Shown here: positions 9,459-17,824 of the stretch, in pieces
Layout of the letters: every line of letters begins with the position of its first letter
Position numbering within the stretch: the first letter of the stretch is position 1
DNA from: Cyclobacteriaceae bacterium
GTDB taxonomy: Bacteria; Bacteroidota; Bacteroidia; Cytophagales; Cyclobacteriaceae
Direction: 5' to 3'
Length of the DNA: 47,020 nucleotides
Assembly: GCA_016787605.1 (NCBI GenBank)
Contig: JAEUUE010000092.1
Span: forward strand, 1 to 47,020
The notes under the pieces: generated by a model
What the model was told of the DNA's origin: nothing
The model's database searches: none
What the model saw: only the letters and a program-made list of their open reading frames with translations
Program-made: the position numbers and the translations under genes

Positions 9459-10355
9459 TTAAACCGCAGCGGCCATCAGGTATTTCTTCGGCGTCACACC
9501 AAACTTCTTCTTGAAGGCCGCGATGAAATGGCTCGGGTTGGTGTATCCCACCTGGTAGGCCACCTGGGCAACCTGGAATTTCCGCGAGTCCAGGAGCATG
9601 CGCGCGTGGTCAAGCTTATGGTCCAGCAGGTAACCATAAACCGTGTTCCCATAAATTTCCTTGAAGCCGGCCTTCAATTGGTATTCGTTGAGACCCGCCA
9701 ACCGCGCCAGCTCCTTGATGGTGGGTGGATTATCTTCGTGGGCAAGAAGATGCTCCTTGGCATGCTTGATCTTCCTCACCAGGTCTTCATTATTGAGAAA
9801 GGGACAATTCTCTGTATCCGGCTTCCGTTCGGAAAAGTAGAGCGCAAGAAGCTCCAGGATTTTCCCCTGGTAGTATAACCGGTTGGCGTTGGCGCTCAGC
9901 TGGATGTTGATCAACTGATTCAGCTCTACCAGGAGGTTGGAGGGAATGTCCCGCTCATCATAGTATTTCTGTTTGATGTTTTCGGGCTTAAGGAAAGGGA
10001 GTGGCTCGTGGATGAACAGTTCGTGCAGCTTCTCCAGCGTAATGCTCATCAGCACCATCCGCGTGCGGGGTGCGAGGCGCAGCCGAAAGGGAAGGTCCTG
10101 GTCGGGATTGAAGAAGAAGTAGTTCCGGCGACCCAGGATTTCCCGCTGGTAGTGAGGACCGAATTCGAAGAAAGCCTGTCCCTCCAGGCAGAAGTAGAAG
10201 TGGATGATCGACTTCCGGATGAGACTGGGGGCGGCGATGAACTCCTCTCCCGCGTTTTCCATGACCGCCAGGGATTGTTCTGGCGATTCCAATAGGGTCC
10301 GAATTGGACTGATGGGGGTATTTACATCCACAGGCTGGTCTTTTTTGCGATACAT
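9459..10355 (-). CDS. AraC-family transcriptional regulator
   Basis: A 298-residue regulator. The C-terminal 100 residues hold two helix-turn-helix motifs (IKELARLAGLNEYQLKAGF and VAQVAYQVGYTNPSHFIAAF) followed by KKKFGVTPKKYL, a typical AraC/XylS DNA-binding domain. The N-terminal part (FYFCLEGQAFFEFG ... FNPDQDLPF) is an effector-binding domain like that of PchR-type regulators that respond to iron chelators. It diverges from the TonB-dependent receptor and HmuY-like genes, and the 154-base shared region contains an inverted repeat that could be its binding site. A role in controlling iron or heme uptake is therefore likely but inferred. Confidence 0.93.
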   Translation of the reverse strand: MYRKKDQPVDVNTPISPIRTLLESPEQSLAVMENAGEEFIAAPSLIRKSIIHFYFCLEGQAFFEFGPHYQREILGRRNYFFFNPDQDLPFRLRLAPRTRMVLMSITLEKLHELFIHEPLPFLKPENIKQKYYDERDIPSNLLVELNQLINIQLSANANRLYYQGKILELLALYFSERKPDTENCPFLNNEDLVRKIKHAKEHLLAHEDNPPTIKELARLAGLNEYQLKAGFKEIYGNTVYGYLLDHKLDHARMLLDSRKFQVAQVAYQVGYTNPSHFIAAFKKKFGVTPKKYLMAAAV

Positions 10356-10362
10356 CTAAACG

Positions 10363-10370
10363 CAAAAATA
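10363..10370 (-). promoter_or_regulatory. Putative -7 element for the AraC-family gene
   Basis: On the minus strand this reads TATTTTTG, matching the Bacteroidota -7 consensus TAnnTTTG. It is only 7 bases before the ATG at 10355, so transcription would begin almost at the start codon and give a leaderless mRNA. No TTG is found 19 bases upstream, so the element is a weak prediction. Confidence 0.4.
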
Positions 10371-10415
10371 CCCTTGGAAGTTATTTAAATCCTGCCAAAA
10401 GTCATGTTTTCGCCC

Positions 10416-10459
10416 AATAATGCCGCATAATGTCTGATTTAAGTCAGCAAGGCATTATT
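10416..10459. promoter_or_regulatory. Inverted repeat in the AraC / receptor intergenic region (candidate operator)
   Basis: AATAATGCC at 10416-10424 is repeated perfectly inverted as GGCATTATT at 10451-10459. Inside lies a shorter near-palindrome, CTGA-tttaag-TCAG (10434-10447). ATAATG also recurs at a 10-base step on the left arm. The position between a regulator and the divergent transport genes suggests an operator for the AraC-family protein; a Fur-like site is the alternative. Confidence 0.5.
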
Positions 10460-10509
10460 TCTCCTGATCTGGGTATTTTGTGGAACCGGGGTCGCTAATC
10501 TTTGCGACC

Positions 10510-12660
10510 GTGAAATTCCTGCCAGCCCTCTTACTTGCCTTCGGTATTGTCTCCGCGCATGCGCAGGAGGCCGACACCCTAGCCCCTCAGCGACTGGAAG
10601 AGCTGGTCATCACGGCCACCCGAACGGAACGGACGATGGGTGCCCTTCCGATGCCCGTGATGCTGGTGCCCAAAAACCAAATCCGCACGATGGGCTCCCT
10701 GCGCCTGACGGAAGTCCTCACTGAGCAAACCGGCCTTGCCGTGGTGCCCCAGGTGAACGGCCAGGGCTCGGGTATCCAGATTCAGGGACTCAATCCCGAC
10801 TATACCCTGGTTCTCCTCAATGGCGAACCGTTGATCGGTCGTTACACAGGGTCACTCGAACTCAGCCGGATCGCCGTCGGGAATATCAAGCAGATTGAAA
10901 TTGTCAAGGGACCGTCATCCAGCCTGTACGGTTCAGATGCACTGGCCGGAGTGGTCAACATCATCACGGAGCGACCGGAAGGGACGCGCGGCCATCTCTA
11001 CTCACGCTATGGTACCAACAACACGCTCGATATGTCGGCCGAATACGGGACCACCCACGGCCGATGGAGCCTTTACGGTTTTGTCAACCGCTACTCCACC
11101 GACGGCTACGATCTTTCCCCTCAGAATTACGGGAAGACCGTCTCTCCCTTTTTCAGCTATACCGGTAACCTCCGGGTGGGCTATTCCTTTTCTCCGCGCA
11201 CGGAGCTGGTGGTCTCCGGCCGGTACTTCCGGGAGAAGCAGCAGTTCGATTTTGAAGTGCTCAGCAGTAACAATGAGAAGATCCGAACCAGCGGCGACGG
11301 GCTCACTTCCGATTGGAACTTCAACCCGGTTCTCACTCACCGCCTGAGCGATCGGGCCAAACTGACGGCCCGTTTTTATGCCACGGGCTACCAGACGGAA
11401 ACCCGGTTGGTCAACCCGGCCACCGACACGGTCTACTACACCGACAATTTTCGCCAGGGGTTCATGCGGCCGGAAGCTAATCTCGAATACTTCGCCGGGA
11501 AGCAGCATGCGCTCACCTTCGGGGCGGGAGCCAACCTCGAATCGGTCGAAACGGGCCGCTATGGCGACGCTGTGGCCCGGAACCAGGAAACCACTTACGG
11601 TTTTGTCCAGGACGAATGGACACCTTCCGAACGACTGAATGTCATTGGCGGATTGCGGTTTGACTACAACAACATCTATGGTTCCCAGTTCAGCCCCAAG
11701 CTTTCCCTTCGGTATGAACTGAGCAAGAGCATTTCGCTCAAGGGATCCTATGGCGTAGGGTTCAAGGCCCCCGACTTTCGCCAGTTATACCTGAATTTCA
11801 ACAACACGGCGGCCGGTGGCTACAGCGTGCTGGGCACGGAAGTCGTCGAAGGCCGCCTTGCCGAGATGAATGCGCAAGGACTGCTTTCGGGTTACCTGAT
11901 CGATCCCTCACAACTCGGCAACCTGGAGGCCGAACGGTCTCACGCGTTCAACGTGGGAGGGCGAGCTACCGTGTTCAGGAAGCTGACGGCAGACCTCAAC
12001 TTCTTCTACAATTCCATCGACAACCTCATCGAAACGCAGGCGGTGGCGGTAACCACGGCCAATCAGACCATCTACAGCTACCGCAACATCAAACGCGTAT
12101 TTACACAGGGACTCGAAGCCAACCTGAGTTACCCGTTGACCCAAAGGATATCCTTGTCATTGGGTTACCAGTTGCTTTATGCAAAGGATGCGGATGTGGT
12201 AGATCAGGTGGAACAAGGCCAGGTCTTCTGGAGGGACCCCGAGACCCTCGTGACGCGTCGCCTGAAGCCCGAAGAGTATTTCGGTTTATACAACCGCTCC
12301 CGGCACATGGGCAACTTCAAGATCTTCTATTCCCACAAAGGATGGGAAGGCAGCGCGCGTGTCATCTATCGCGGCCCTTACGGCATGGGTGATATCCGCG
12401 GCAATATCCAGGGCGAAGTGCTCCCGCCTTCCGACATCAATGGAAATGGTATCCTTGATGTCTATGATCATTTTGTCAGCGGCTATGCCCAGGTAAATCT
12501 CTCCGTGGCCCGCAGCCTGGAATCTGGCCTCCGTCTCCAGGTGGGTGTCGACAACCTGCTGGACTATACCGATCCGATTTACATCCCCAACCTCCCCGGC
12601 CGGCTTTTGTACGCCAGCGTGGGGTACACCTTTCACAGGAAAACCAAAACGAACAATTAA
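10510..12660 (+). CDS. TonB-dependent outer-membrane receptor, probably for heme (HmuR-like)
   Basis: A 716-residue protein starting with GTG at 10510, which begins a good signal peptide (MKFLPALLLAFGIVSAHAQ). A second GTG at 10480 would add ten residues before it and overlaps a TATTTTG that may be the -7 element. After the signal comes a TonB-box-like stretch (LEELVITATRT), a plug domain with IEIVKGPSSSLYGSDALAGVVNII, and a 22-strand barrel ending in ASVGYTFHRK. FKAPDFRQLYLNF and GNLEAERS resemble the FRAP and NPDL boxes of heme receptors. The HmuY-like gene follows after 7 bases, which supports heme as ligand; vitamin B12 or a siderophore is possible. Confidence 0.9.
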   Translation: MKFLPALLLAFGIVSAHAQEADTLAPQRLEELVITATRTERTMGALPMPVMLVPKNQIRTMGSLRLTEVLTEQTGLAVVPQVNGQGSGIQIQGLNPDYTLVLLNGEPLIGRYTGSLELSRIAVGNIKQIEIVKGPSSSLYGSDALAGVVNIITERPEGTRGHLYSRYGTNNTLDMSAEYGTTHGRWSLYGFVNRYSTDGYDLSPQNYGKTVSPFFSYTGNLRVGYSFSPRTELVVSGRYFREKQQFDFEVLSSNNEKIRTSGDGLTSDWNFNPVLTHRLSDRAKLTARFYATGYQTETRLVNPATDTVYYTDNFRQGFMRPEANLEYFAGKQHALTFGAGANLESVETGRYGDAVARNQETTYGFVQDEWTPSERLNVIGGLRFDYNNIYGSQFSPKLSLRYELSKSISLKGSYGVGFKAPDFRQLYLNFNNTAAGGYSVLGTEVVEGRLAEMNAQGLLSGYLIDPSQLGNLEAERSHAFNVGGRATVFRKLTADLNFFYNSIDNLIETQAVAVTTANQTIYSYRNIKRVFTQGLEANLSYPLTQRISLSLGYQLLYAKDADVVDQVEQGQVFWRDPETLVTRRLKPEEYFGLYNRSRHMGNFKIFYSHKGWEGSARVIYRGPYGMGDIRGNIQGEVLPPSDINGNGILDVYDHFVSGYAQVNLSVARSLESGLRLQVGVDNLLDYTDPIYIPNLPGRLLYASVGYTFHRKTKTNN

Positions 12661-12667
12661 ATAAACT

Positions 12668-13309
12668 ATGAAAATCAACCGCTTCATACTGGTACTTTTC
12701 AGTGCAGTGCTCATTACCCTGGCTTCCTGCCAGAAGGATGATCCGGCTCCCGTCACCATCAGTGCGTCTACGGTGACCAACCTTCCCGCCGATCCGCCCA
12801 GCGGCGGCTATGATCCGATGTCGGGCCAACCGATCGGAGTGACGAAAAAGTTTACCCTTTTCAGCTTCAAGACCGGCGCCATTGTGGCCAACGCCGACAG
12901 CGCCACGGCGAACTGGGATTTGGGTTTCAATGGCACGACGATCATTGTCAACAGCGGAACCTCTGGCCCGGGTACGGCCGGCGCACAGGTAGTTACCGGT
13001 GTGTTCGATGAAATCCTGGAGGCTCCGGCCAGCGGCTATGGTACCGATAATAAGACTACGGTGCCGGCCACCTATGCCATCCCCCGCGGCTCGGGCAACG
13101 GTTGGTACAACTATAACCCTTCCACCAATGTGATCAGCCCGATTGCGGGCCGAGTGATCGTGGTGAAGACGTCGGAAGGCAAGTATGCCAAGATGGAAAT
13201 CCTGAGCTATTACAAGGACTCTCCGGCAGCGCCCTCCAGCGGCGATATCGACCGCCATTACACGTTCCGGTACGTGTACCAGTCCGGAGCCAGCAGCACG
13301 TTTGAGTGA
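12668..13309 (+). CDS. HmuY-family heme-binding lipoprotein
   Basis: A 213-residue lipoprotein with signal and lipobox LASC (Cys21). Family marks include WDLGFNGTTIIVNSGTSG in the middle and SGNGWYNYNPSTNVISP with a conserved C-terminal RTYTFRYVYQ-like strand (here HYTFRYVYQ). HmuY proteins sit on the cell surface, take heme from host or environmental proteins and hand it to the HmuR receptor. The gene follows the receptor by 7 bases and ends in a strong hairpin, so the two form a two-gene operon. The exact heme ligands (two histidines in Porphyromonas HmuY) cannot be assigned from sequence; some relatives bind heme differently. Confidence 0.87.
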   Translation: MKINRFILVLFSAVLITLASCQKDDPAPVTISASTVTNLPADPPSGGYDPMSGQPIGVTKKFTLFSFKTGAIVANADSATANWDLGFNGTTIIVNSGTSGPGTAGAQVVTGVFDEILEAPASGYGTDNKTTVPATYAIPRGSGNGWYNYNPSTNVISPIAGRVIVVKTSEGKYAKMEILSYYKDSPAAPSSGDIDRHYTFRYVYQSGASSTFE

Positions 13310-13326
13310 TCCTATCCAAGTTTGAG

Positions 13327-13357
13327 ACGTCCTGAATCCTTGGTGGGTTCAGGACGT
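13327..13357 (+). terminator. Terminator hairpin after hmuR-hmuY-like operon
   Basis: A perfect 10-base stem, ACGTCCTGAA (13327-13336) with TTCAGGACGT (13348-13357), is followed by TTTTCATTT on the plus strand. It lies 17 bases after the HmuY stop and may also help stop the converging DUF1684 transcript. Confidence 0.78.
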
Positions 13358-13363
13358 TTTCAT

Positions 13364-13978
13364 TTAATGATAGGATTTTTCTCCGGCCCGGATCGCCACG
13401 TTCATTAAGTTCTCCCGTGGTGGTAGGGGACAGGAGTAATTTTCATTGTAAGCACAATAGGGATTGTACGCCTTATTGAAGTCCAGTTCAATGCTCGTGG
13501 CCGCAGGGACTTTTTTCAAGTCCAGGTAGCGTCCGCCCCCGTAGGTTTCCTTTGCGCTCGTTTCATCGGCGAAGGCCAGGAATAGTTTTCCCCGGTTCGG
13601 GCCCATATCCATTACTTCGAGAATCAGCAGTTTGCATTCCGTTCCTTCCAGTTCGAACATTGCCCAGGCATAATCCAGGTAACGCGCCTGCTCGCCCGTG
13701 CTGGTCTGAAGAATCCGCACTTGCTTTTGTTGCACCGGCTCCAGGGAGGCGAGTACACGAAACTTCAGATCGGGCGGATAATAGACCAGTGGCTTAATGG
13801 AGTCTTCGATGGCGCGGAAGGGAGACTCCGGGTCCCTCCGCAGGAAAGCTTCCTTCTTTTCCCGTTCGGAGTTGATGAAGGCGGCGTACTCATCCGGGGA
13901 AGGCCCGGAAGATGTTGAAAAATAGACCATGGCCCCGATTGCCACAAGGAGGAGTATGGGTATGAGATAGCGTTTCAT
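13364..13978 (-). CDS. DUF1684 domain protein, membrane-anchored or exported
   Basis: A 204-residue protein with an N-terminal hydrophobic segment (IPILLLVAIGAMVYF), a signal anchor or uncleaved signal. The rest matches DUF1684: SEREKKEAFLRRDPESPF near the N-terminus (the family's conserved RxxKdxff...SPl pattern) and the C-terminal DFNKAYNPYCAYNENYSCPLPP with its two conserved cysteines. The function of DUF1684 is unknown. It starts 11 bases after the radC gene stop, so the two may be cotranscribed. Confidence 0.87.
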   Translation of the reverse strand: MKRYLIPILLLVAIGAMVYFSTSSGPSPDEYAAFINSEREKKEAFLRRDPESPFRAIEDSIKPLVYYPPDLKFRVLASLEPVQQKQVRILQTSTGEQARYLDYAWAMFELEGTECKLLILEVMDMGPNRGKLFLAFADETSAKETYGGGRYLDLKKVPAATSIELDFNKAYNPYCAYNENYSCPLPPRENLMNVAIRAGEKSYH

Positions 13979-13989
13979 GCGTCGGGCGG

Positions 13990-14691
13990 CTAAAGCATGC
14001 CCTCATCCGCAAAACTAAAATACTTCGGGCCACAAACGATGAGGTGATCGAGCAATTGAATCTCCAGGAATTTGCCCGCTTCTTTGAGTTTGCGCGTCAG
14101 GTCGATATCGCTTTGGCTGGCGGTGCGGTTGCCCGAGGGGTGATTATGCGCCACGATGATCCCGCTGGCAAGGTGATCCAGGGCGCTCTTGAAAATCACC
14201 TTGGGATCGGCGACGGTACCACTCACACCGCCTTCGCTGATGCGATGCTTCCGGATAAGCCGGTTGGCCCGGTTGAGCAGGAGCACCCAGAATTCTTCAT
14301 GAGGGAGGTCCATCAGGTCGCCGCACAGCAGGTCGTAAGCCTCCCGCGATGAGCCCACTTTAGGTTTTTCTACCGGGTCGGAATCCTTTCTGCGCCGGCC
14401 GAGTTCCATGGCGGCCACGATGGTAATAGCCTTGGCCGGGCCGATTCCCTTAATCCGCGTAAGATCTTTCGGTTTCAGTTTGGCCAATTCCGGCAACTGA
14501 TGCTCGACGCAATCCAGGATGCGTTTGGACAGGTCGAGGGCGCTGGATTTTCCCGACCCGGTGCCTATGAGAATGGCAAGCAATTCGGCATCCGACAACA
14601 CCGAGGTTCCCTTGAGCAGGAGTTTCTCCCGGGGTCTGTCGTCAGGTGACCAATTCTTGATCGGCAGGGGTTGTCCGTCGCGGATTTCCAT
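13990..14691 (-). CDS. radC: RadC family JAB/MPN protein
   Basis: A 233-residue protein. The ATG at 14691 is preferred over a TTG seven codons upstream. The N-terminal part has a helix-hairpin-helix segment (LTRIKGIGPAKAITIVAAMELG), and the C-terminal JAB1/MPN domain carries the metal motif AHNHPSGN with SQSDID following. The name comes from an old radiation-sensitivity mutant that was later traced to another gene, so a direct repair role is doubtful; the fold suggests a metalloprotease-like or nucleic-acid function. It precedes the DUF1684 gene by 11 bases. Confidence 0.93.
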   Translation of the reverse strand: MEIRDGQPLPIKNWSPDDRPREKLLLKGTSVLSDAELLAILIGTGSGKSSALDLSKRILDCVEHQLPELAKLKPKDLTRIKGIGPAKAITIVAAMELGRRRKDSDPVEKPKVGSSREAYDLLCGDLMDLPHEEFWVLLLNRANRLIRKHRISEGGVSGTVADPKVIFKSALDHLASGIIVAHNHPSGNRTASQSDIDLTRKLKEAGKFLEIQLLDHLIVCGPKYFSFADEGML

Positions 14692-14785
14692 GGGGTGGAT
14701 TCTTTCCGCCAAGTTGGGAGGCAGCCGTCGCGAAAACTGAGACCTTCAGGAAGGAATACCGGACGAAATTTTAGGCAATAAAAAA

Positions 14786-14813
14786 CCCTCCCCCGCCGGT
14801 AGGCGAGGAAGGG
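14786..14813 (-). terminator. Rho-independent terminator of rpsT
   Basis: On the minus strand CCCTTCCTCGCC pairs with GGCGGGGGAGGG across a TACC loop and is followed by TTTTTTATT. It starts 19 bases after the rpsT stop codon. The stem has one or two mismatches but is GC-rich and the T-tract is clear. Confidence 0.88.
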
Positions 14814-14831
14814 AAAAATGGGGGTTCTGGC

Positions 14832-15086
14832 TCAGGCCAGGCCGTTGACTTTCTTGGAAAGCTGCGATTTCTGGTTGGCGGCCTTTTTCCAGTGGATAAT
14901 GTTCTTCTTGGCCAGCTTGTCAATCATGGAGGTAACTTCCTTCAGGAGGGCCTGCGCCTCGTCCTTCTTGGTGGTGGCCATGAGTTTCTTGATCTGGGTG
15001 CGCGTGGTTTTATGCTGATAGCGGTTGCGTACGCGCTTCTTTTCGTTGGCCCGGATGCGTTTTTCGGCGGATTTGTGATTTGCCAT
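14832..15086 (-). CDS. rpsT: 30S ribosomal protein S20
   Basis: An 84-residue, lysine- and arginine-rich protein that begins MANHKSAEKRIRANEKKRVRN, the standard start of bacterial S20, with the usual family length. S20 binds 16S rRNA early in 30S assembly. The gene stands alone with its own promoter (15107-15136) and terminator (14786-14813). The rest of the protein, including MIDKLAKKNIIHWKKAANQKS, follows the family pattern of a three-helix bundle. Confidence 0.98.
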   Translation of the reverse strand: MANHKSAEKRIRANEKKRVRNRYQHKTTRTQIKKLMATTKKDEAQALLKEVTSMIDKLAKKNIIHWKKAANQKSQLSKKVNGLA

Positions 15087-15106
15087 GTGTCTTTTAAAAA
15101 GGACTG

Positions 15107-15136
15107 CAAAAATATACCCTTAATCGGTAATTACAA
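15107..15136 (-). promoter_or_regulatory. Bacteroidota-type promoter of rpsT
   Basis: On the minus strand TTG (15134-15136) is followed after exactly 19 bases by TATTTTTG (15107-15114), matching the consensus TTG-N19-TAnnTTTG of the housekeeping sigma factor in Bacteroidota. It ends 20 bases before the rpsT ATG, leaving a short leader. Confidence 0.85.
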
Positions 15137-15162
15137 AAAGGCGCCTAAAAATGCCCGAAACC

Positions 15163-16776
15163 CTATTGAGCCGTTGCCGACCCCTCAAATAGGAGATCGC
15201 CGTCCGGGTCCAGGATAACGGAAACCACCTTTCCGGGGGGCCGGAGAGTCAGGGTCTGCTGCCTGCTTTCCATAGTCACAACTTGGTCCCAGGTGCCGCC
15301 CCCGGCCAACTGGAACCGTACCTTCAGGGGAAACCGGAAAGCCTGTGCCTGTTCCTGGTCGATACGGAGTTCTATGCGGGAGTTGGCGCTCTTGCCCTTC
15401 CAGGTCACCCTTAGTTTGGGGTGTCCTCCGCGATACACCCACTGATCGAAGAACGGCCGGAGATCACGCCCGGCAGCTTGCTCCATTTCTTGTTGAAAGT
15501 TAGGGGTAAGCACGTTGCCATTGCGGTAGCGGGCATAGTAACTGCGAATGCCTTTCCAGAAAGCTTCGTCGCCGATTTCCCGGCGCAACATGTGAAGGAC
15601 CCAGCAACCCTTCTGGTAGACGTTAGTGTTGAGCACCTTGTTGATGTCCAGGATGGTGGTATCGACCACGGGGTTGGGGTTCTTGCGGTAATACTGAATC
15701 ACCCGCTCGCGCTCTTTGGTCATCTCTGCCTTGAAGGACTCAAAACCGAAGGTGTATTCGAAATACAGGTTGGCAAAATAGTTGGCGAAACCCTCGCTGA
15801 GCCATACATGATGCCAGTCACTTTCGGTGACGGCGTCACCAAACCACTGGTGGGCCGCTTCATGGGCGATGAGATGATCTAACGGACGCGAACCGGTGAC
15901 CGAGCCTTCACTGTAGAAAATGTTGCCCGCATTCTCGAGTCCGCCCCACCGGGTCTTTGATTGTACATGGGCCAGCTTTTCGTAGGCGAAGGGTCCGATC
16001 TGCTGCTGGAAATACCGGAAGACGGACACCCCCGGTTTGAAATCGTGAAATCCCTCTTGTCCATTCTGTGGGAACACCCAGATGGATTGCCCAATGGTGT
16101 CTACCGGTTGCTCTTCTTTCACAGAAAAACGCGCAGCTCCCATCGCCATCAACTTCACGGCGACAGGTGCCCGCTCACTATAATGAGTCAGCTTTCTGCC
16201 TTTTGGAAGCGAGGTCTCTTCCACCTTACGCCCAGTAGCAATCACCTGGTAGTGAGCCGGCGCCACCACAACCCACTGCAGGCTGGCTTTGTCGGAGGGA
16301 TGGTCGATGCACGGCAGCCACTGGTGGCCGCGATCGGGCCAGTGGTCGGCGAAGAAGGTGCGGTCGCCAAACTTGTTCTTACTGATGATCAGCCCGTCCC
16401 TGGGAATGCCGTCGTATCGGATAGCTATTGTAATCCGCTCGCCGGCCTCGGCGCTCTTGGCAAGCGTGATCATCACTCTATCGTCAGACTGTGAAAAGCG
16501 TAGCACCTGCTCACCGGCGTAAACTGACCGGACCGTCATCCCCGATCCGTCCGGGCCTGGTCCGGCCAGGTCGAGGAAGAAGGATGGAACGGGTTTGGTG
16601 AAGCGTATCGTGATGTAAGCCTCGCCTGAAATCCGATCGGTGGTGTCGTTGAGTTCGACGCGGAAAACATAGTGTTCGATGTCAAGGCCGTCCTGGCGGG
16701 GGTAGGGATCTCGGGCCTGAGCGATTGTCACGAAAACCGTCAGGGCCAGAAGGTGAAGAATAGGAGTTGATCGCAT
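15163..16776 (-). CDS. Exported M1 family zinc aminopeptidase
   Basis: A 537-residue protein; the ATG at 16776 starts a signal peptide (MRSTPILHLLALTVFVTIAQA), while an upstream frame to 16878 would add an unlikely leader and overlap the divergent gene. The M1 signature is complete: substrate-binding WGGLENAG at about 277-284 (variant of GAMEN), then HEAAH at 305-309 with the third zinc ligand Glu 18 residues later in WLSEGFANYF. It would trim N-terminal residues from peptides in the periplasm. It is shorter than PepN-type enzymes because the C-terminal helical domain is reduced to a small beta-rich domain, as in cold-active or exported M1 forms. Confidence 0.93.
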   Translation of the reverse strand: MRSTPILHLLALTVFVTIAQARDPYPRQDGLDIEHYVFRVELNDTTDRISGEAYITIRFTKPVPSFFLDLAGPGPDGSGMTVRSVYAGEQVLRFSQSDDRVMITLAKSAEAGERITIAIRYDGIPRDGLIISKNKFGDRTFFADHWPDRGHQWLPCIDHPSDKASLQWVVVAPAHYQVIATGRKVEETSLPKGRKLTHYSERAPVAVKLMAMGAARFSVKEEQPVDTIGQSIWVFPQNGQEGFHDFKPGVSVFRYFQQQIGPFAYEKLAHVQSKTRWGGLENAGNIFYSEGSVTGSRPLDHLIAHEAAHQWFGDAVTESDWHHVWLSEGFANYFANLYFEYTFGFESFKAEMTKERERVIQYYRKNPNPVVDTTILDINKVLNTNVYQKGCWVLHMLRREIGDEAFWKGIRSYYARYRNGNVLTPNFQQEMEQAAGRDLRPFFDQWVYRGGHPKLRVTWKGKSANSRIELRIDQEQAQAFRFPLKVRFQLAGGGTWDQVVTMESRQQTLTLRPPGKVVSVILDPDGDLLFEGSATAQ

Positions 16777-16795
16777 AGGTTGCCAAAATAACCCC

Positions 16796-17761
16796 ATGAG
16801 GCGAACCAGAAAAATGAAATTGATCCTGGCGGCAGCCGCATCCATGGGTTGGGGCTTCTTCGGCCACGAAACCATCAACCGGCTGAGTATTTTTTCCTTG
16901 CCGCCGGGGATGATCGGATTCTACAAGCGTCACGCCGATTACCTGGTGGAGGCTTCGGTGAACCCCGACAAAAGGAGGTATGCCATAAAGGAGGAGGCCC
17001 CGCGCCACTACATCGACCTGGACAGCTATGGAGACAGTGCCCGGTCGTTGCCGAAATATTGGGGAGCGGCACGGGCGCGCCTGGGAGAAGACTCGCTGAT
17101 GAAGCATGGGATTGTGCCATGGCATATCGCTTTCATGACTGAGCAACTGAGAGAAGCCTTCTTCGTCCGTGATCCGGATCGTATCCTTCGCTTGTCGGCG
17201 GAGCTGGGGCATTATGTGGCGGACGCCAATGTGCCGTTGCATACGACGCGGAATCATAATGGCCAGCTGACCAACCAGCATGGCATCCATGGATTCTGGG
17301 AGTCGCGGTTGCCCGAATTGTTTTCCAAGCAGTACAACTTTTTTGTGGGGCGTGCCTCCTATGAAGACGATGTTGCCGGTCGTGCCTGGGAGGCCGTCTT
17401 CCATGCGCATGCTGCCGTGGATTCCGTGCTCACAGAGGAGCGGTTGCTGTCGATCAATCACTCCTCCATCAAATACAACTACGAGACACGCGGAAAGCAA
17501 ACGATCCGTGTCTTCGGTGCTGACTACTCGCGCCTGTACCACGAGCGGCTTCGCGGAATGGTTGAGCGACAGATGCGCCGGAGCATCCGGATGACGGCCG
17601 ATTTGTGGTACACGGCCTGGGTGGATGCCGGGCAGCCTGATCTTCGCCAACTCCTGGAATACCGGCCCACGGAGGAGGAACTCCGAAAGCGAAAGTTGGA
17701 GTGGGAGGGGTGGAAGGCCAGAACCTATCAAGCCCGTGAGCATGAAAGCGGCGGCAATTAG
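16796..17761 (+). CDS. P1 nuclease / zinc-dependent phospholipase C-like exported protein
   Basis: A 321-residue protein; ATG at 16814 is an alternative start six codons in. After a short signal the sequence WGFFGHETIN matches the start of mature S1/P1 nucleases, in which the N-terminal Trp itself binds zinc. Further metal-ligand candidates are the His/Asp of APRHYIDLD, the LGHYVADANVPLH segment and H-x3-W in GIHGFWES. The family cleaves phosphodiesters (single-stranded nucleic acid or phospholipid head groups). C-terminal residues are charged helices. It diverges from the M1 aminopeptidase with only 19 bases between the start codons, so promoters must overlap coding ends. Substrate class is not decided by sequence. 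Confidence 0.82.
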   Translation: MRRTRKMKLILAAAASMGWGFFGHETINRLSIFSLPPGMIGFYKRHADYLVEASVNPDKRRYAIKEEAPRHYIDLDSYGDSARSLPKYWGAARARLGEDSLMKHGIVPWHIAFMTEQLREAFFVRDPDRILRLSAELGHYVADANVPLHTTRNHNGQLTNQHGIHGFWESRLPELFSKQYNFFVGRASYEDDVAGRAWEAVFHAHAAVDSVLTEERLLSINHSSIKYNYETRGKQTIRVFGADYSRLYHERLRGMVERQMRRSIRMTADLWYTAWVDAGQPDLRQLLEYRPTEEELRKRKLEWEGWKARTYQAREHESGGN

Positions 17762-17824
17762 GCGCAAGGCTTGGAATTATGGGGGAAAATCCAAATATTC
17801 GAAAAACTTAACCTCACCAAGCCT

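Noticed and set aside
10480-10509. Upstream GTG start for the TonB-dependent receptor
   Set aside because: It would add ten residues before a good signal peptide and overlaps a TATTTTG that may be the promoter -7 element.
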